A DNA stretch of 64,000 nucleotides from Irpex lacteus (taxonomy: Eukaryota; Basidiomycota; Agaricomycetes; Polyporales; Irpicaceae): NCBI GenBank assembly GCA_001986395.2, contig MQVO02000022.1, positions 1-64,000 on the forward strand, read 5' to 3'. Position 1 is the first letter of the stretch. Each line of letters starts with the position of its first letter. Under the pieces are notes generated by a model, which saw only the letters and a list, made by a program, of their open reading frames with translations, was not told the DNA's origin and did no database searches. This document shows, piece by piece, positions 27,026 to 39,416 of this stretch. The translations under genes and the position numbers were made by a program.

Positions 27026-27715
27026 ATCGCGATCTCTCCGAGTACGCGTAGTCGCGATGAAAATCTCCACAGTACTTATACCCCTTTGTTTATTTCTATT
27101 GTCGCAAAATACACTGCTCTCCTTCGGTAGGATGTCATCCGTTAGTTTTCCGAGATATCACCCCTTGAAAATCCGGCGTAGGCTGCACGCATGTACCCAT
27201 GACCGTCTTTGTTGTTTGGATGAATATAACTAGGAATACGTTGGCACATCTACCACCAACAATCTCATATAGTTGGTGTTTGTGTAGTGTTTGTAAAATC
27301 GAATGTTAATCGATGCGATTGAATCGTGAATCGAATGCCTTGTATGCCGTGAGTAGCAGAATGGCCTTTGACCACCAACTCGGAGTCCCGCTCTAGATCT
27401 TCAATGCATTATGGGCGTCTCCCATTATAATTTCTATTTTGGGACATTTTTCGGATTCAGCGGCAGCCACTGCCAGTGACATTGCTCTCTGCCTCCAGAC
27501 TGTTTGAATTTTTGGCCTCTGCCTCGCATTCCGTCTCCACCATAAACTCTGAAATCAAACGGCTGCTTGGCAGCAAGCTACTGCCTCGCATCCTGGATAT
27601 CCGAGCAAAGGTCTCATACAGGAAACCGGAGGTACAGCGGTTTCCAGTCGACCACCTTACTGGCAAGGAACAATTCAAGCACACCTTCTTCAATCTACTC
27701 AACACGACGTCCAAA
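27026..27715. other. intergenic between glucoamylase and pseudouridine synthase
   Basis: The left part is glucoamylase 3' UTR. From 27476 an open frame continues in phase into the pseudouridine synthase but has no ATG before 27716 (it would begin at a GTG). The frame may be partly an upstream exon or simply leader. No other feature was seen. Confidence 0.45.
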
Positions 27716-29859
27716 ATGGATGAAGCACCGGCTCCGGGAGGTGTACCAATATACATCGACGGGCTGAAGAAACTCCAGCCTTATTGGTATAACTACACAA
27801 CGATGGCAAAGGGGCGCTGGCTGGGTCGTGAAATCTTGGAAGTTGTCTCTACGGAGTTTAGAGATAGGTCTATGGAGTACTATGTGCGTATCATACAGTT
27901 TGTAGATATGTCTCAGAATCTGAAGATTAATGAAGAGCAGAGATATGCGTTAGAGTCTGGAGTGACGACCATTAATGGGAAAGTCGCAAAACCTGATACC
28001 ATAGTGAGGAACGGAGACCGGATAGAGTACGTTTCGGCTATTGCAGAGGACGTAGGATCTTACATTGCTTCTTCTCATAGAAACGTTGTACACCGTCATG
28101 AACCACCGATCACAGCTGACCCTGTAAAAATCATAGTGCATGACAAGGAGCGCGAGTTCATCGTCATAAACAAACCAGGGAGTATAGTAAGTCTGAGCAC
28201 ATCTGGAGTTTTGTAATGGTAACTCACCAGGTGTGTAGCCAGTTCATGCGGCCGGCCGGTTCTACAAGCAAAGTTTGATGGTAATTCTGAAGTATGAGCA
28301 CGGATTCGATATGGTCTATCGTAAGATCTCTACTTTCGTTACATCGCACATATGTTCATTGGCTGCGTTCGACAGCTGTAAACCGCCTGGACAGACTAAC
28401 GTCTGGCCTCATGATTATACCTCTTTCTCCCGTACTTGCAGGCAAGCTCTCCAAAGAGTTTGCGGGTGGTCAGGTGAAGAAAGAGTACATCGCCAGATGT
28501 AAAGGAAAGTTCCCTGAAGGAGAGGTTGTTTGCGAAGAGCCCCTCCTAACAGTCGATAGGCAGATGGGGCTTAACATTGTTCACCCAGAGGGAAAGGTGC
28601 GATTGTTTTCTGTATGCTGGGTACGTGTATAGTAACTTTGATCACCTTTGATAGCATGCGAAAACAGTATTCACACGGCTTCACTATGATGATAACACCG
28701 ATTCAAGTGTGCTTCACTGTAGGTTCTGCCATTGTATTCATGGATTTCTCAGAACTGATGCGATTGTATAGGTAGGCCGCTGACTGGGAGATGTATGTAT
28801 GGATAACTCTCAGGATCTTTTCACCTATTTACTCGACGCCCAGCCCATCAGATTCGCGTCCACCTCCAATTCCTTGGGCATCCCATTGCCAATGATCCTA
28901 TATATTCCGAGGAGCGCATATGGGTATGTCTTCATCTCTCACGCCGAGCATGCGGGTAACATCCTTCGCCAAGTAGGGTTCCAATGTTGGAAAAGGCGGC
29001 ATCGACATTACGCCGAGCGAAGAGCGCGCCGCACCAGAAGCGCCACCACAGTTCCAGTTCACTAACCCAGAAGATAACCCGGAGTCGCTTTCGAAAAGAG
29101 TTTCCGATGCAGATATACCTACATCACAGGAAAGTACAACGCATGTACCAGCTCCTCAAGAAACACCGGCTAAGAAGCCTATGCCCCGGGAGACTGGCCA
29201 TGATATCGGCATGGGATCACCTGTGCCGTTATCCGCTGAGGCCGTCAGAGTGATCACACGTCTGCGGAATATGAAGGTACGTGCTCTCAACACGATATCG
29301 AGTGATGCTCGTGCTAAAATCATCAAAGGATGAGGACGAAGATTGGGGACGTTGGCGCGATGTTATTTTCAAATCCAAAGCTGCCTTGGTACCAAAACGT
29401 GTCTTGGTACCGCTGCCTCCGCAAAATAGGCGCAGGCGCGGCGGACCTGTCGAGGAGAGCGTGATAGTATCCGACCTACAAACTGCGTCGGCTTCAACAA
29501 CAGTTCAGGATGAACCCGTGCTCGTTGAGACGGCGGCCGGAAACATCGAGCCTGTGGAACCATCCCCGCGCGTTGAAGCTACTGAACCAGATGTCCCGCA
29601 AATCTCTGCAGAGGACGCGGAAGCCAAAATAGCCGAGTACCAAGACATTTTGGACAAAGACGCAAGCCCACAAGAGCGAGACAAAGAGGGTCGAGACATG
29701 TCATACTGCCCGGAATGTTACCTTCCGCTTCACCCGGATCCAAAGCCTGAAAAGCTGTATATCTTCCTACATGCGCTAAGATATACGACAAGCTTAGGGT
29801 GTTTCGAGACCGAGATGCCGGTTTGGGCGCAGGAAGGGTGGGAGTGGGATCGGTCGTGA
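27716..29859 (+). CDS. tRNA pseudouridine synthase of the Pus9/Rib2 (RluA-like) family
   Basis: The enzyme isomerises uridine to pseudouridine, and in yeast Pus8/Rib2 and Pus9 act on U32 of cytoplasmic and mitochondrial tRNAs. The N-terminal family block is [20 protein letters not shown]...[14 protein letters not shown]. An S4-like region follows ([19 protein letters not shown]), then VVHRHEPP and [14 protein letters not shown]. The catalytic aspartate lies in [13 protein letters not shown]. The RluA signature [23 protein letters not shown] appears after splicing the small exons at about 28778-28850. A disordered Glu/Pro-rich stretch and a conserved-looking tail with [21 protein letters not shown] close the protein. 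No deaminase domain is seen, so riboflavin-pathway activity (Rib2 proper) is not indicated. The start is the first in-frame ATG. An upstream exon adding a targeting peptide is possible. It is convergent with EFG1, with a gap of about 160 bases. Confidence 0.9.
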
Positions 29860-30020
29860 GCGGCAGTAGAAACGACGTACATTCTATGTTTACTGTAGCT
29901 CGCTTCGTTAAGCATGCTGAATAGGCCCGTTTCTGATAGAGGATATCGCATCGTGGGCACGGTGATTTAGAGCAGTCTCGATAACCTTACGAAATGAATG
30001 CGTGTTATTTCATACACAGA

Positions 30021-31044
30021 TCAATCCTCATCCATCCTCTCTGCCTCTTCATCATCACTATCCTCGCCAAAGAATGCATCTGCCTCTATATCAGGTACGG
30101 CTTGCGCTGCAGCCTTCTTTCCACCCTCTACGCGCGTATGCGAATTCAGTGATGACTTCGGACGATCTCCCGACTCTGTCTCTGGTTCCATACTGAGTTC
30201 GCCGTTCTGCATGCGTTCGCGTATCTGCTCGAGAAGTTCAGCACGTTGTCGGTCTGTTTCTGCTGTTGTCGCATCGCCATTGTCGCCGTCTTCGTCGTCT
30301 TCCGATTTGGATTTGCCTTTGCTATCCTCTTTACGGACTTCAGGCGGGTATAACGAGATATACTTTTTGAGCTTCGGATAGTGCTACGGGGTCATCGTGA
30401 GTATGGCAAGCAACGGTTTTAACTTTAATTAGCCACTCACCATGATATAATTCAGGTCTATTCGAACATTGAAGAGCTCTTTCTCAAGCTTCTTCTGCTC
30501 TTTCTTGTCCGTGCATTCTTCGAGACGCTTCTTGACCTGTTTCAGCCTCCGCACAGTCTTTTGTCGTTCTATACATATTCATAAATGTAAGCTCAATAGT
30601 AAGACATAATTGATAGACATTGGATGAGGACGTACCGAAGAATTTGATCTTATGATACCGCTGTGCTAAAGCCTTTTCCTTCCTCGCCGTCTCGGCTTTC
30701 ACCAAGTCCGCCTCTAACGCACGCTGTTTGCGCTCTGTCGCAACACGTACATCTGCAGCAAGTTTTTCCTACACAAGATAGTTCAAGGAGTTAAAACATC
30801 TGTGTTTCCACACGAGCGGATACAGGGCTTTTACCTTCGCAAGTAACCTCCTCGTTTGTCTCAACGCAGCTTTTATCTTCTGTACACCAGGGAGAGCATT
30901 GCCAGCGGAGGCATCTTCGTTATTAGGTCGTTTGGGTTTGTGACCATGCTTCTTTTGCGGATACTGTTTTGCATATGTTTTCGAAGAAGAGGCTTCACCA
31001 GGACCATCAGTGGAGGTGTGGTTTTGTGTTCTCGAGGGGCCCAT
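30021..31044 (-). CDS. EFG1: rRNA-processing protein EFG1
   Basis: Efg1 is a nucleolar factor needed early in 18S rRNA maturation in the small-subunit processome. The protein is Lys/Arg/Glu-rich and mostly coiled coil. It has the family blocks LPGVQKIKAALRQTRRLLAKEKL, VATERKQRALEADL, then ALAQRYHKIKFFERQKTVRRLKQ, followed by FNVRIDLNYIMHYPKLKKYISLYP. The acidic C-terminus (DAFFGEDSDDEEAERMDED) ends at the stop at 30021-30023. A basic N-terminus (KKHGHKPKRP) could serve as a nuclear signal. Three introns, near 30382-30440, 30569-30636 and 30768-30835, are removed. Length is about 290 residues, in line with fungal orthologs. Confidence 0.92.
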
Positions 31045-33251
31045 GCGAAGTCGTTATTTGCGAGACTCTACAGTGCAGGACAATTGCAAGTGTTCAGCTT
31101 TCAAGAATACTTTTGATTACTGAGGAAGATGGTGTTGGCTGGTAAGGATATTTACGTGACGAGAACTTCGAGAAGGGGTATAATTAAGCGCCGAAGTCTG
31201 ATTGGCTACAGTGTCCTAATCGCATCTCAGCATCTCATAAGTCTCATAAGTGTACCTCACTCTGGAGGGCGGCTTCAGCCTACTACAAGTCGGCGATTTT
31301 GCCTTGAGTATAGCAGTAAAGCTCTAGCTAACATACAAAGTCCGTATCACATAAGTGGCCTGTGCCATTCCTCTCTGCAGCCTACGACAAGTTCTCCGGA
31401 TCGCCGAGTCCTCGGGATGATACTAGAAAGTAGATGTAGAACGAGGATGCAGATCGTTTATAGGAGAGCCAATATATAGTTGCATAAAGCAGAGATTAGA
31501 ACGTTGCTATAGTGTGTAATGTAAGTAGAGGATATGCCTTGTAATCGGCTATTTTTATGTTCGTGCGTGCTTTTGTTCAAGTTTACCAACAGTCCAATGC
31601 GGAGCCATGACATAGTATATCAGCCACCATCTTTCAACGCACATACCTGATGCTAACGCTGGTCACACTATGTGTGTATATTATGTGTGTATTTAATTGG
31701 TTTAGTGTACCTGTAATGTCGCCATTCTCATGGATGGAGGCTCACCGGCACCTCTGCCCTCTTACCTGCACGTATATTTCTGTACGAAATTGGGCCGCAG
31801 CAGATGATTGCAAATACTGTGAATACGAGATGTGATACAACGACGAAGATCGTCGCGTAACGCCAACTGGGATACCACACGGTATACTGCGGGTATACTG
31901 TCAGTTTTTGTATCCCTGCTTCATCTGGACTCTGTAATCGAGTTATGGAACTCCCTTTGGACGCGTCAAATCAAGACAGGTGGTTTTATGATGAAGCGAG
32001 GACTTACAACTTGAACCAGCTAATTCGTCGACGAGCCAACTCTTCAGTATGTCATCGTGCTTTGAATGGGTTGTTATCCAGGAAGTGCACCGTCTATTCA
32101 AACGGTACCACGGCTGCCCGGGTGCACATTGAATGGCCCTCCCATAACTTAGTCGCGCATGGTCTAGTCTGCCATGTGTACGCCCTGAATGCACCACTAG
32201 GCTAACAAGATCTGTTACTTGTCGGAGGCTGTAAAGACCCTTGTCGACTTGCTTGACAACAAGAGAGATTAGGCGTCCATCGCGCACAACTCGAGGGCTA
32301 TAGTAAGGATGACGTACTGAGCGTAAGTATGACGGGCGACTTCATGGAGAGTGATTAGGATGTACTCACTCGGTGTGAAGCACTGCAACAGTTTCTTTAG
32401 ATTAAATGGGAGCGCATGCTCATGCGATCTACGTGGGATAAATACCGAGCTGGCATTAGGTCCTCTCAATTGAAGGTGGTTTCGTTGTAAAAGCAAACAT
32501 TCGGGGCTTTTGCAACTGTCGTCGTTAAGCCACCGAGGCGAGCATCGCGGTCGTCGAGAGGGTAACTTACAGCGCAATGCCAAGCGTCGACGGGACCGCT
32601 GCAGCCAGTGAGAGAGCTGGAAATTGGGCGCTTACACTGCCGATCTGTGATCCGCGGAAAATCTCGCTCCGCCAGATTTGGCAACTATCGTTGGTCGCGG
32701 GAGCTGAAACTGATATGCTCAATCCCACACTCTGACTCTTACGTTCACACCGACGAGCCTCTTCCATGGAACCAGCCCTATCGTCTTGCTTGTTTGGAAG
32801 GTTGACGAACAACTACTTCTGGTCTCTTACGACGACAGACTTCGCGTACATGGAAGAGGACTGTCGACCTGAACTTTCCGACGGTCGCACCGATGGCGCA
32901 TTGTCACCGAATAGGGATTGCCGCAGATCTCGCTAAGCTGGGTTCCAAAGGAATCAGGAGATTGTCTCCAAATAGCTAGATCCGACTTGCCTTATATGTG
33001 GCCAATACACAACCTATTACTCTGAGCCACCGTGCCTATTTATCTACGGTTACCTGCGCATCTCGCGACCTCCTTCGTTCACGCACTCCTGTATCTTCGC
33101 CGTCATCCGACACCTCCAACAACGCGCTGGATGTCTTTGTGTATGAAGCTCCTCTGCGACTTTCGCTCGTTCATCGTGATTGCTGAGGGTTCGGCACAAT
33201 AGAGTGCAACAGTTGAAGCATAGGGGTGGTCCGAGTCGCCTCGCCCAGCTC
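31045..33251. other. gene-poor region, no supported gene
   Basis: Over 2 kb has only short, overlapping open frames on both strands and no recognisable protein block. The left end holds the EFG1 promoter. The right end holds the promoter of the membrane protein starting at 33252, with an AT-rich patch (tatttat) near 33036. A weak duplication of about 50 bases is visible near 31243-31290 and 31350-31390. Frames near 31945-32205 (plus) and 32466-32812 (minus) were examined and not accepted. Confidence 0.45.
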
Positions 33252-35302
33252 ATGGAAAAGCCACTACCTCCTGATACTTCGTTGCACATTCCAGTATCCA
33301 GTAAGTATAATGCATTGTTGTGACTACCTGTTGGTCAACTTATTACGGCTTTCCGACGTTACAGATGGATACATCATTGCCTTGCTTGCTTGCAGTGGCC
33401 TCTACACGTACGCCCGTGAATTTCTCTCGACGTTGCCCTAATACCCATCTTGATCTTCAATATTTGCAGGTGGGAAGTCATTCAATCCTTGCCGATAGAC
33501 TGGAAGATGGTTAAGGGGCGCCGAGGCTGTCGTTGGGGAGCAGCTATATTCTATTTTCCCCTCCGCATTGTGGCGCTGGTGCATTTTGCGTGTTCAATGT
33601 CTTTGTTGTTCCCTCCTCCATGGCAGCCTGAGGGTGTGAGTTCACTGCCATTTATCTACATATGTGTCGTCGGTACTCATTGATATGACGCAGGTAGTAG
33701 ATGTTCGTTATACAAGAGAGGTAATGTATTCAGTGACGTTTTGATGTCAACGTGATTCTGATCGTTTTCCATACACAGTCCACTGCCATGATCTCTAGGA
33801 CGTGCACATATCACATCATTATGCTGTATATGTAGGTACTGTGTGTTTTTTATATAACGTATAGTACTCATATACACTTAGTGCATCGCTGTGGCACTTC
33901 CGGACGTTGTCATGGGCACTCTTTGCCCTTATACTGGCATTATGGATCGTCAATGCATACGGCATGTTGTTTATTTTTCTTTTCTTTCCCGCGGTTCTCT
34001 TGACACGTAAATGCCAGGTATCTCCCGTATGCAAACATCGTGGTTTTTGAGCACGATGCCTGGCGTGATATCTTGCACTCGTAGGTACTCATCCCACTTC
34101 GAACAAGTGCTTTTCTCAATCACTCTACTCTTACAGTCATATTCCTATCGACACTTCTATTCGCTCTCTTTGTTGGCGGGATTTTGCGAATGCGATCCCA
34201 GCCTCATCTTGTTCCCCAAAGCCGGCGTACCCGCTATGCTAAAACACCCGTATGGTACATGCTGTGGAAAGAGAAGCTGCATTTGATTGTCTTGATCTGG
34301 GCCGCACAAATAGTCACTTCGGTGCGTTGGCATATCATATACTCCTGGCACAGTTAACACAGATGTGACGCAGGTCGCTGGGTTGAGCAGATTTAATTCA
34401 GGTGAGTGCAGAGCCTTGTGCCTTCCTCTCCTTAGACCCAGACATTGAACTTTGTTCGGCCATTAACAGTGGCTTGGTCGGTGAGTAAGCCGATTATGTG
34501 CCTCTGTTCGGCCAGTAACCACTCTATATCGTCTTATAGATCGCAGATATCACTTGCTGTACGTCTTTCACTAGCATGTCCATGCACCTAAGCTGATATG
34601 GATCATCTAATTTATTGTCTGCCGCAATCCAGACACAATAATGTGAGTAAAAAAAGTGTACAAAACATAAATGCTCGCAGTTTATGTCTCCTCGATAGTG
34701 TCTCCTGTGGTGGCCGTGTATATCAACACAGTATCCGTCGTGGTAGCCAGTGCCCAACGCTTAGCTACTACTGGTGTCCTGTTTCATCGGCGTACGTCTT
34801 TCGCTTTCTACGGCGTGATCTTTGTTTGGATTTCGTGTGGCTAACATTCATATGTAGAGTCAGAGCTGGCCTATCCCAAAAACATCGTGTTAACATTGAA
34901 ATGGATACTTTCGTAGCTGGTGTATCTCGCGCCGGCGCACAGCCTCAACACCAGCCCAGGCGACAAGAACAAACTCCTACTCTTCGGGTTGTTACTCTAG
35001 ACCTTCACGCGCGAAGCGATCCAATTGAAATGACAACGTATGTACGGTGCATTGCTCGTAGTCCTACAGCTGCTTACCAGTCTTCTATTCGAAGATACCC
35101 TCTGTCCTGTAGCGAAGCTGATAGCGCGTCTTCGATCAGCGCGAGCCAGAAGATGCTGTCCACCCAAGCCATGATACACTCCGGACCATCGTCCAGTACT
35201 ACCATTTTCCCACCAGATGCCGCTTCGTTCTCCTCTAGAATCGCCAAGGCTCCCAGCTGGGCAGGCTCTAGAGATATGCAAGACCGAGGAGGGGCGGGAT
35301 AA
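33252..35302 (+). CDS. multi-pass membrane protein, unnamed Agaricomycete family
   Basis: This gene has many exons. The first three exons splice to MEKPLPPDTSLHIPVS, NGYIIALLACSGLYT and WEVIQSLPIDWKMVKGRRGCRW, followed by GAAIFYFPLRIVALVHFACSM. The pattern W-E-x(4)-L-x-x-D-W/E-x(4)-G-x(4)-RW followed by a hydrophobic helix with an arginine is typical of a large family of about 7-helix integral membrane proteins common in mushroom-forming fungi. I know them only as hypothetical proteins. Further helices include LWHFRTLSWALFALILALWIV, IFLSTLLFALFVGGILRMR and LWKEKLHLIVLIWAAQIV. A later one contains SPVVAVYINTVSVVVVASAQR. The hydrophilic tail runs to the stop at 35300-35302. Internal splicing between 33640 and 34860 is only partly resolved, so the exact protein is uncertain. 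No function is known. Confidence 0.68.
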
Positions 35303-36034
35303 TGACTCGCTGCGACTGTTTTGTCCTTTAGATAGATCAGCAGTCATCCAGCGCAATTCTTCCTCTCCTTGCCCCAGTATACCACGGTCTCTACAAGAGG
35401 ACTGCATACCCACATGGACTCGGAGGTTATAAAACTGCCACATCGAGCAGTTGTGTAATCGCTTCTGTCGCCTGTTGCGAGCCTAGAAGCCTGTCGTCGC
35501 TGCGCCACAGCCATGGACGTTGAGGACATGTTTGTTTGGTGGAGCTTTATCAGCACGTTATAAATAGTCAATAGTCAGTCAGTCCCTGTAATTGCCCCAT
35601 CCTGCATTTACCCTCCAAGATGTCGTAATGCTTTATATCGCAAGTATGTGTAATATCAGGAAAATATACCAATGCTTCTTTGTATCATTTGACCCGCAGC
35701 TGTTCTACGCTGAAGTGACTGGTTCTTGGTATACTTGCTTGAGCGTGCTAGCGGTACATTGCGTATACGGCCTGTTGTACAAATTTGATAAAGTGCAAGG
35801 TATCCTTAAAATATGAGCGGAAATTAGAGCGGGTGTGCAAGAGCATGGTGAGGATGTGAGAGATGTGAGTGGTGGCAAGATATAGATGGTATCAGCAGAT
35901 AATACAATCCGCCTCCGGCTTCGCCAGCCGTGCTTCGAGTTTTCCAGAAAGAGATCCATCCGGCGAAACGTACGAGGATCCGCTGTTAAACAAGATTACA
36001 GAATCAGAACTGATCACACCAGTAACAACACCAC
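35303..36034. other. convergent intergenic region
   Basis: This lies between two genes that end toward each other and presumably holds both 3' UTRs. A plus-strand frame at 35592-35816 has no recognisable motif. Nothing else was seen. Confidence 0.5.
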
Positions 36035-37560
36035 CTATACATACTCGAACTGCAGGCTGCTACCCATAGCATTCTTGTTGAGAGGGACGTAAAGGGCGTC
36101 GACAAATGACGACTCGTGGCGAGATTTGGAATGCGGGGCGAGCTGTTGCGAGCTGCTCGTCTTAATTCGAAGTTCAATAGTAGGTTTCGGCTTGCTAGTA
36201 ACGGTGTCTGTACTTCGTGAGAATAGGTTGCCTGGCATAGAAACGGTAGAGTCAAGCGTTGGGCTGGTGGAAGGCGATGGAGCAAATGAGGGCAAAGTGC
36301 GAGCGTCGGCAATGAGCAGATGGGAGTCGATGTAAGTCGGGGAACTATGCTCCATGAGTGAAAGCTCGACGAGCCAAGTGCCCTTCGGGTAATTCCTGTT
36401 ATGTCTAGTTTGGGTGGGATCGGCCATGACGAAACGTAGTCGCCACATCCGACCTATTGAGTTTGATGTCATTTTAGAACTCAACTGTACGGAAAAGTGA
36501 CAAGTGAGATACTGACCTCGCGCAATGAATTCTATGCCAACTCGGTTGGAGATGCGCATTCTCTTCTGGAAGAGAACGATGCAAAAATGAACGACAAAAT
36601 CGCCGTGATCGCTCGCCACCTCCTCTACAAGTACATCATCTGGAGGAGTATTCCCCCCTAGAAGCACTTCGTCTGTGCCAGAAAGGCCGGCAAAGGGCGC
36701 AGTGCGACGAAGCCGTTGGAACAGCTTTTGGTCCGAGTTCGTAAGACATGCAAGACATATCTCCGAAATCGTTTCGTTAGATAACGGGGACGCCATCGCA
36801 AGAATCTCTTTGACAAGATCTACGCCCGACGGATTAGCGTCCACGCTAGGGCGTTTGATAATCGCCCAGTATATCGGGGTATGGCCTTCTACGGAGGGTG
36901 CTTGGAGGACAGAAGAAAACTCGAGTCCGCGCGCCGCACATGTATCTCTGCAGCTGTGTAGTATTTGGAGTGCGGACTCAGGGTCAGGCACTGTGACGAC
37001 GCTCCGAACGAGGTTCAGCACGGTTTCTTTGATCTCCTGAGTCCGAGCAGCTTGACCAAACGGGAACCATTTGTATAAGGGACTTTTCCCGAACTTCTTC
37101 TGCGATACAGAAGGAGAAGAAGTTATAGGTCGGGGTGTGGTAGCAACCACGGTACTTGGTCCCGCGACGGGAGTAGCAGGCAAGGACTTCGAGGACGACG
37201 CTGAAGGAGATACCTTCTCGTCGCGTGGAAAGCCCGGTTTGGGAAATGCAACATATTGCTGATACTCCTCGTAAGACGGCGGTGCATCCACTGGGGTAGG
37301 ATCTTCTGGTAGTGGTTTCTTCAAGTTGTCGATAATCATTCCGAGGTGGCGGACGGCTTCCAAACAGTAACTGAAGTCTGGGGCTGGGGGATATGAGTGA
37401 GTCAGTGATAACAACTGGGACACGTCGTACACAAAACCTGTATATGTCTTACTGCGGCCACTTACTGCGGCTATTCTCACCAAACACGTCCTGCTGCGCT
37501 GTCGACTGCGGCCGTTGAGCCTCGTAGATTCTGGCAGAGGCGGTGCCTTCAAATGAGGCA
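36035..37560 (-). CDS. unnamed Agaricomycete protein with ankyrin-like middle region; start unresolved
   Basis: The frame contains a Pro/Ser-rich N-terminal third (PPSYEEYQQYVAFPKPG, SSSKSLPATPVAGPST) with a PPxY-type motif. A helical segment follows (FGQAARTQEIKETVLNLVRSVV...ALQILHSCRDTCAARGLEF). Next is HTPIYWAIIKRPSVDA, which resembles an ankyrin-type helix pair. A beta-rich C-terminal domain (FVVHFCIVLFQKRMRISNRV, WRLRFVMADP, GTWLVELSLMEHS) ends at LQFEYV. I recall similar hypothetical proteins in mushroom genomes but no function. Introns lie near 37495-37395 and 36519-36456. The 5' end is a problem. The frame leading into ARIYEAQRPQSTAQQDVF has no ATG after an in-frame TGA. An ATG-led frame just upstream is out of phase by one base (see findings). 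The quoted right boundary is therefore approximate. Confidence 0.65.
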
Positions 37561-37657
37561 GCACTGCTCCGCGTCTGTCGGGGCCGACAGGGACATCCCC
37601 GCCATCAATCCCCCACGTGGACCCCACGTGTTGTATATCGGCCTCCCTGAATGGCAC

Positions 37658-39416
37658 TGCAGTGGATGTGCTCTTTTGACCGTATCCACCTGGGCTATCG
37701 TGTTGACTGTACTAGTAGCGTCGGCTCATCGGCTCTAAAATGAGCTGTAAAAATTTGGTATGATATCTCTACATCTTTGTATGCCAAGATGAAGGCTGAA
37801 GGCGTCATCCGGTAGCTCATAACGGCGGGTAATACCCTGCCAGTGGCCATGCAGTCGGAAATCTTATAACGAGCATTCGCCGATGGTACAGGTGAGGCTG
37901 TACAAACGGACCTGCATACATGCTGCCATACTGAATGATGATTTGTGTTAGCAAGGCAATCCGTCGGAGAGATGATAGCACCCAAACCTAAAGGTTTACG
38001 TGTCGAGTCTTTACCAGTCCATGCGAGCGTAAAATCGATCGACATTTGGACGTTTTCTGACAGCAGGGTACGACTATGAAAGGTACAATACGAGTGTTTG
38101 CACTGTTCTGATATGAACTGTGGATTGCTCCCACAGATGCGCGGGCATATCCACGAGAGGCAACCTGGTCCCTGCGGTAATACCCTCTCTGGTATGGACA
38201 TTGGCTAGACCACGGTGATAACTTCTGTGTGCCTATCGTCGAATGAGGTACGCTTCCTAAATCACGGCAAACTGGGGCCCTTCTGGCAACGTACTAGGAT
38301 TCACGCTTGGAAGGAGATGCGGTCTCAGCTAACGCTTGGCCATCAGCTTTACGCTTCCATATAGGCCAGAGTAACTGACGTCCAATCCACCTCTTTCACA
38401 TGTGTAAAGAGGCAAGGAACGCATTCCACCTGTGCTTCGAACTTACTGAGGTGGGTGAATGTTTTCAACAAGTCAGGGGGCGATTCGCAGCTTGCCAAAG
38501 AAGTTATTTACGATCTATGAAGATACTGGTTTAGCGGTTGGAAACGTAGCTTTACCACTCAGGACATCTCCGATGACGATAAGAAGGACCCCGCACGTAA
38601 GGTCCCTCCTTCCTCAATTTTTGGGCAACATGCATGCTTGATAGAATTATTAGCTGACACACCGAACTTTCTACAGAACCTTCTTATGCTCTCAAGTTCT
38701 CTGCTATCAAACGGTGTATATGTTTAATTTCGTCTCCTCAGGCCCCCGAGCTTCCCACCTGGCGCAAGCACCACCCTTTCAAGTGGCCGCAATCTCGCAG
38801 GAACTATTGCCCTTGATTGCAGAGGCTTCTCCTCCGTACTTACATATCCTCTAAGAGCGTTCGCTCCGCGTTAGAATACGTAAACCCGGTGAAAACTCGG
38901 TGGCCTGTCCACTGTGTTCCCCGTTGCCAACACTTGACATAGCACACACGGAGGAATCTGGGGAAAATGACGATAGCCAGTGCTCGTCAAATTTGAGCAC
39001 AGTGACGAGAGATTCGATACTGTGTTCCTCACCGGCGACCTCGAACTATTATCCTTGCCGAAAGGAGATTCTTCGGCTTGCTAACGTGTCGAAGCTAGAC
39101 GGAAGTGAGGTGCCGCTGTTCGAGCATTTCTACTTTTGAGCTATCCACCAACATGGACCTACTCTACATCTTACTCTCGATATTAAACCATAACGCCCAC
39201 TAAGGTTGCCTCTCCTGTCCGCTTCATCCACGTCGGTATCCTATCTCGGGGCTGCCGGTAGTTCTCCAGCGAGATGCCGGACAATTCTCGGCCGGGTCGC
39301 GCTCGCAGTGTTATAAAGGTGCTAGGACTCCAGCGTAATCTGTGATAAGACAGCGGCACCAGTTTGTGCAGCGTCGGGTGTCAAATTTCTTCCAAATACC
39401 TCCACCTACCACAGCC
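37658..39416. other. intergenic, no supported gene
   Basis: A minus-strand open frame of 168 codons (37695-38201) starts with ATG but shows no recognisable domain. It could contain a 5' exon of the gene ending at 36035. The rest has only short frames. The right end is the lactonase promoter and leader. Confidence 0.4.

Noticed and set aside
27476..27715. N-terminal extension of the pseudouridine synthase frame.
   Set aside because: The extension would start with GTG, which nuclear fungal genes do not normally use; the first in-frame ATG is at 27716.
31945..32812. Overlapping short frames on both strands in the gene-poor stretch before the membrane protein.
   Set aside because: None carries a motif, splice continuity or an advantage over the opposite strand.
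37695..38201. Minus-strand 168-codon ATG frame.
   Set aside because: No recognisable domain or splice partner was found. It may contain a 5' exon of the gene ending at 36035, but this could not be shown.
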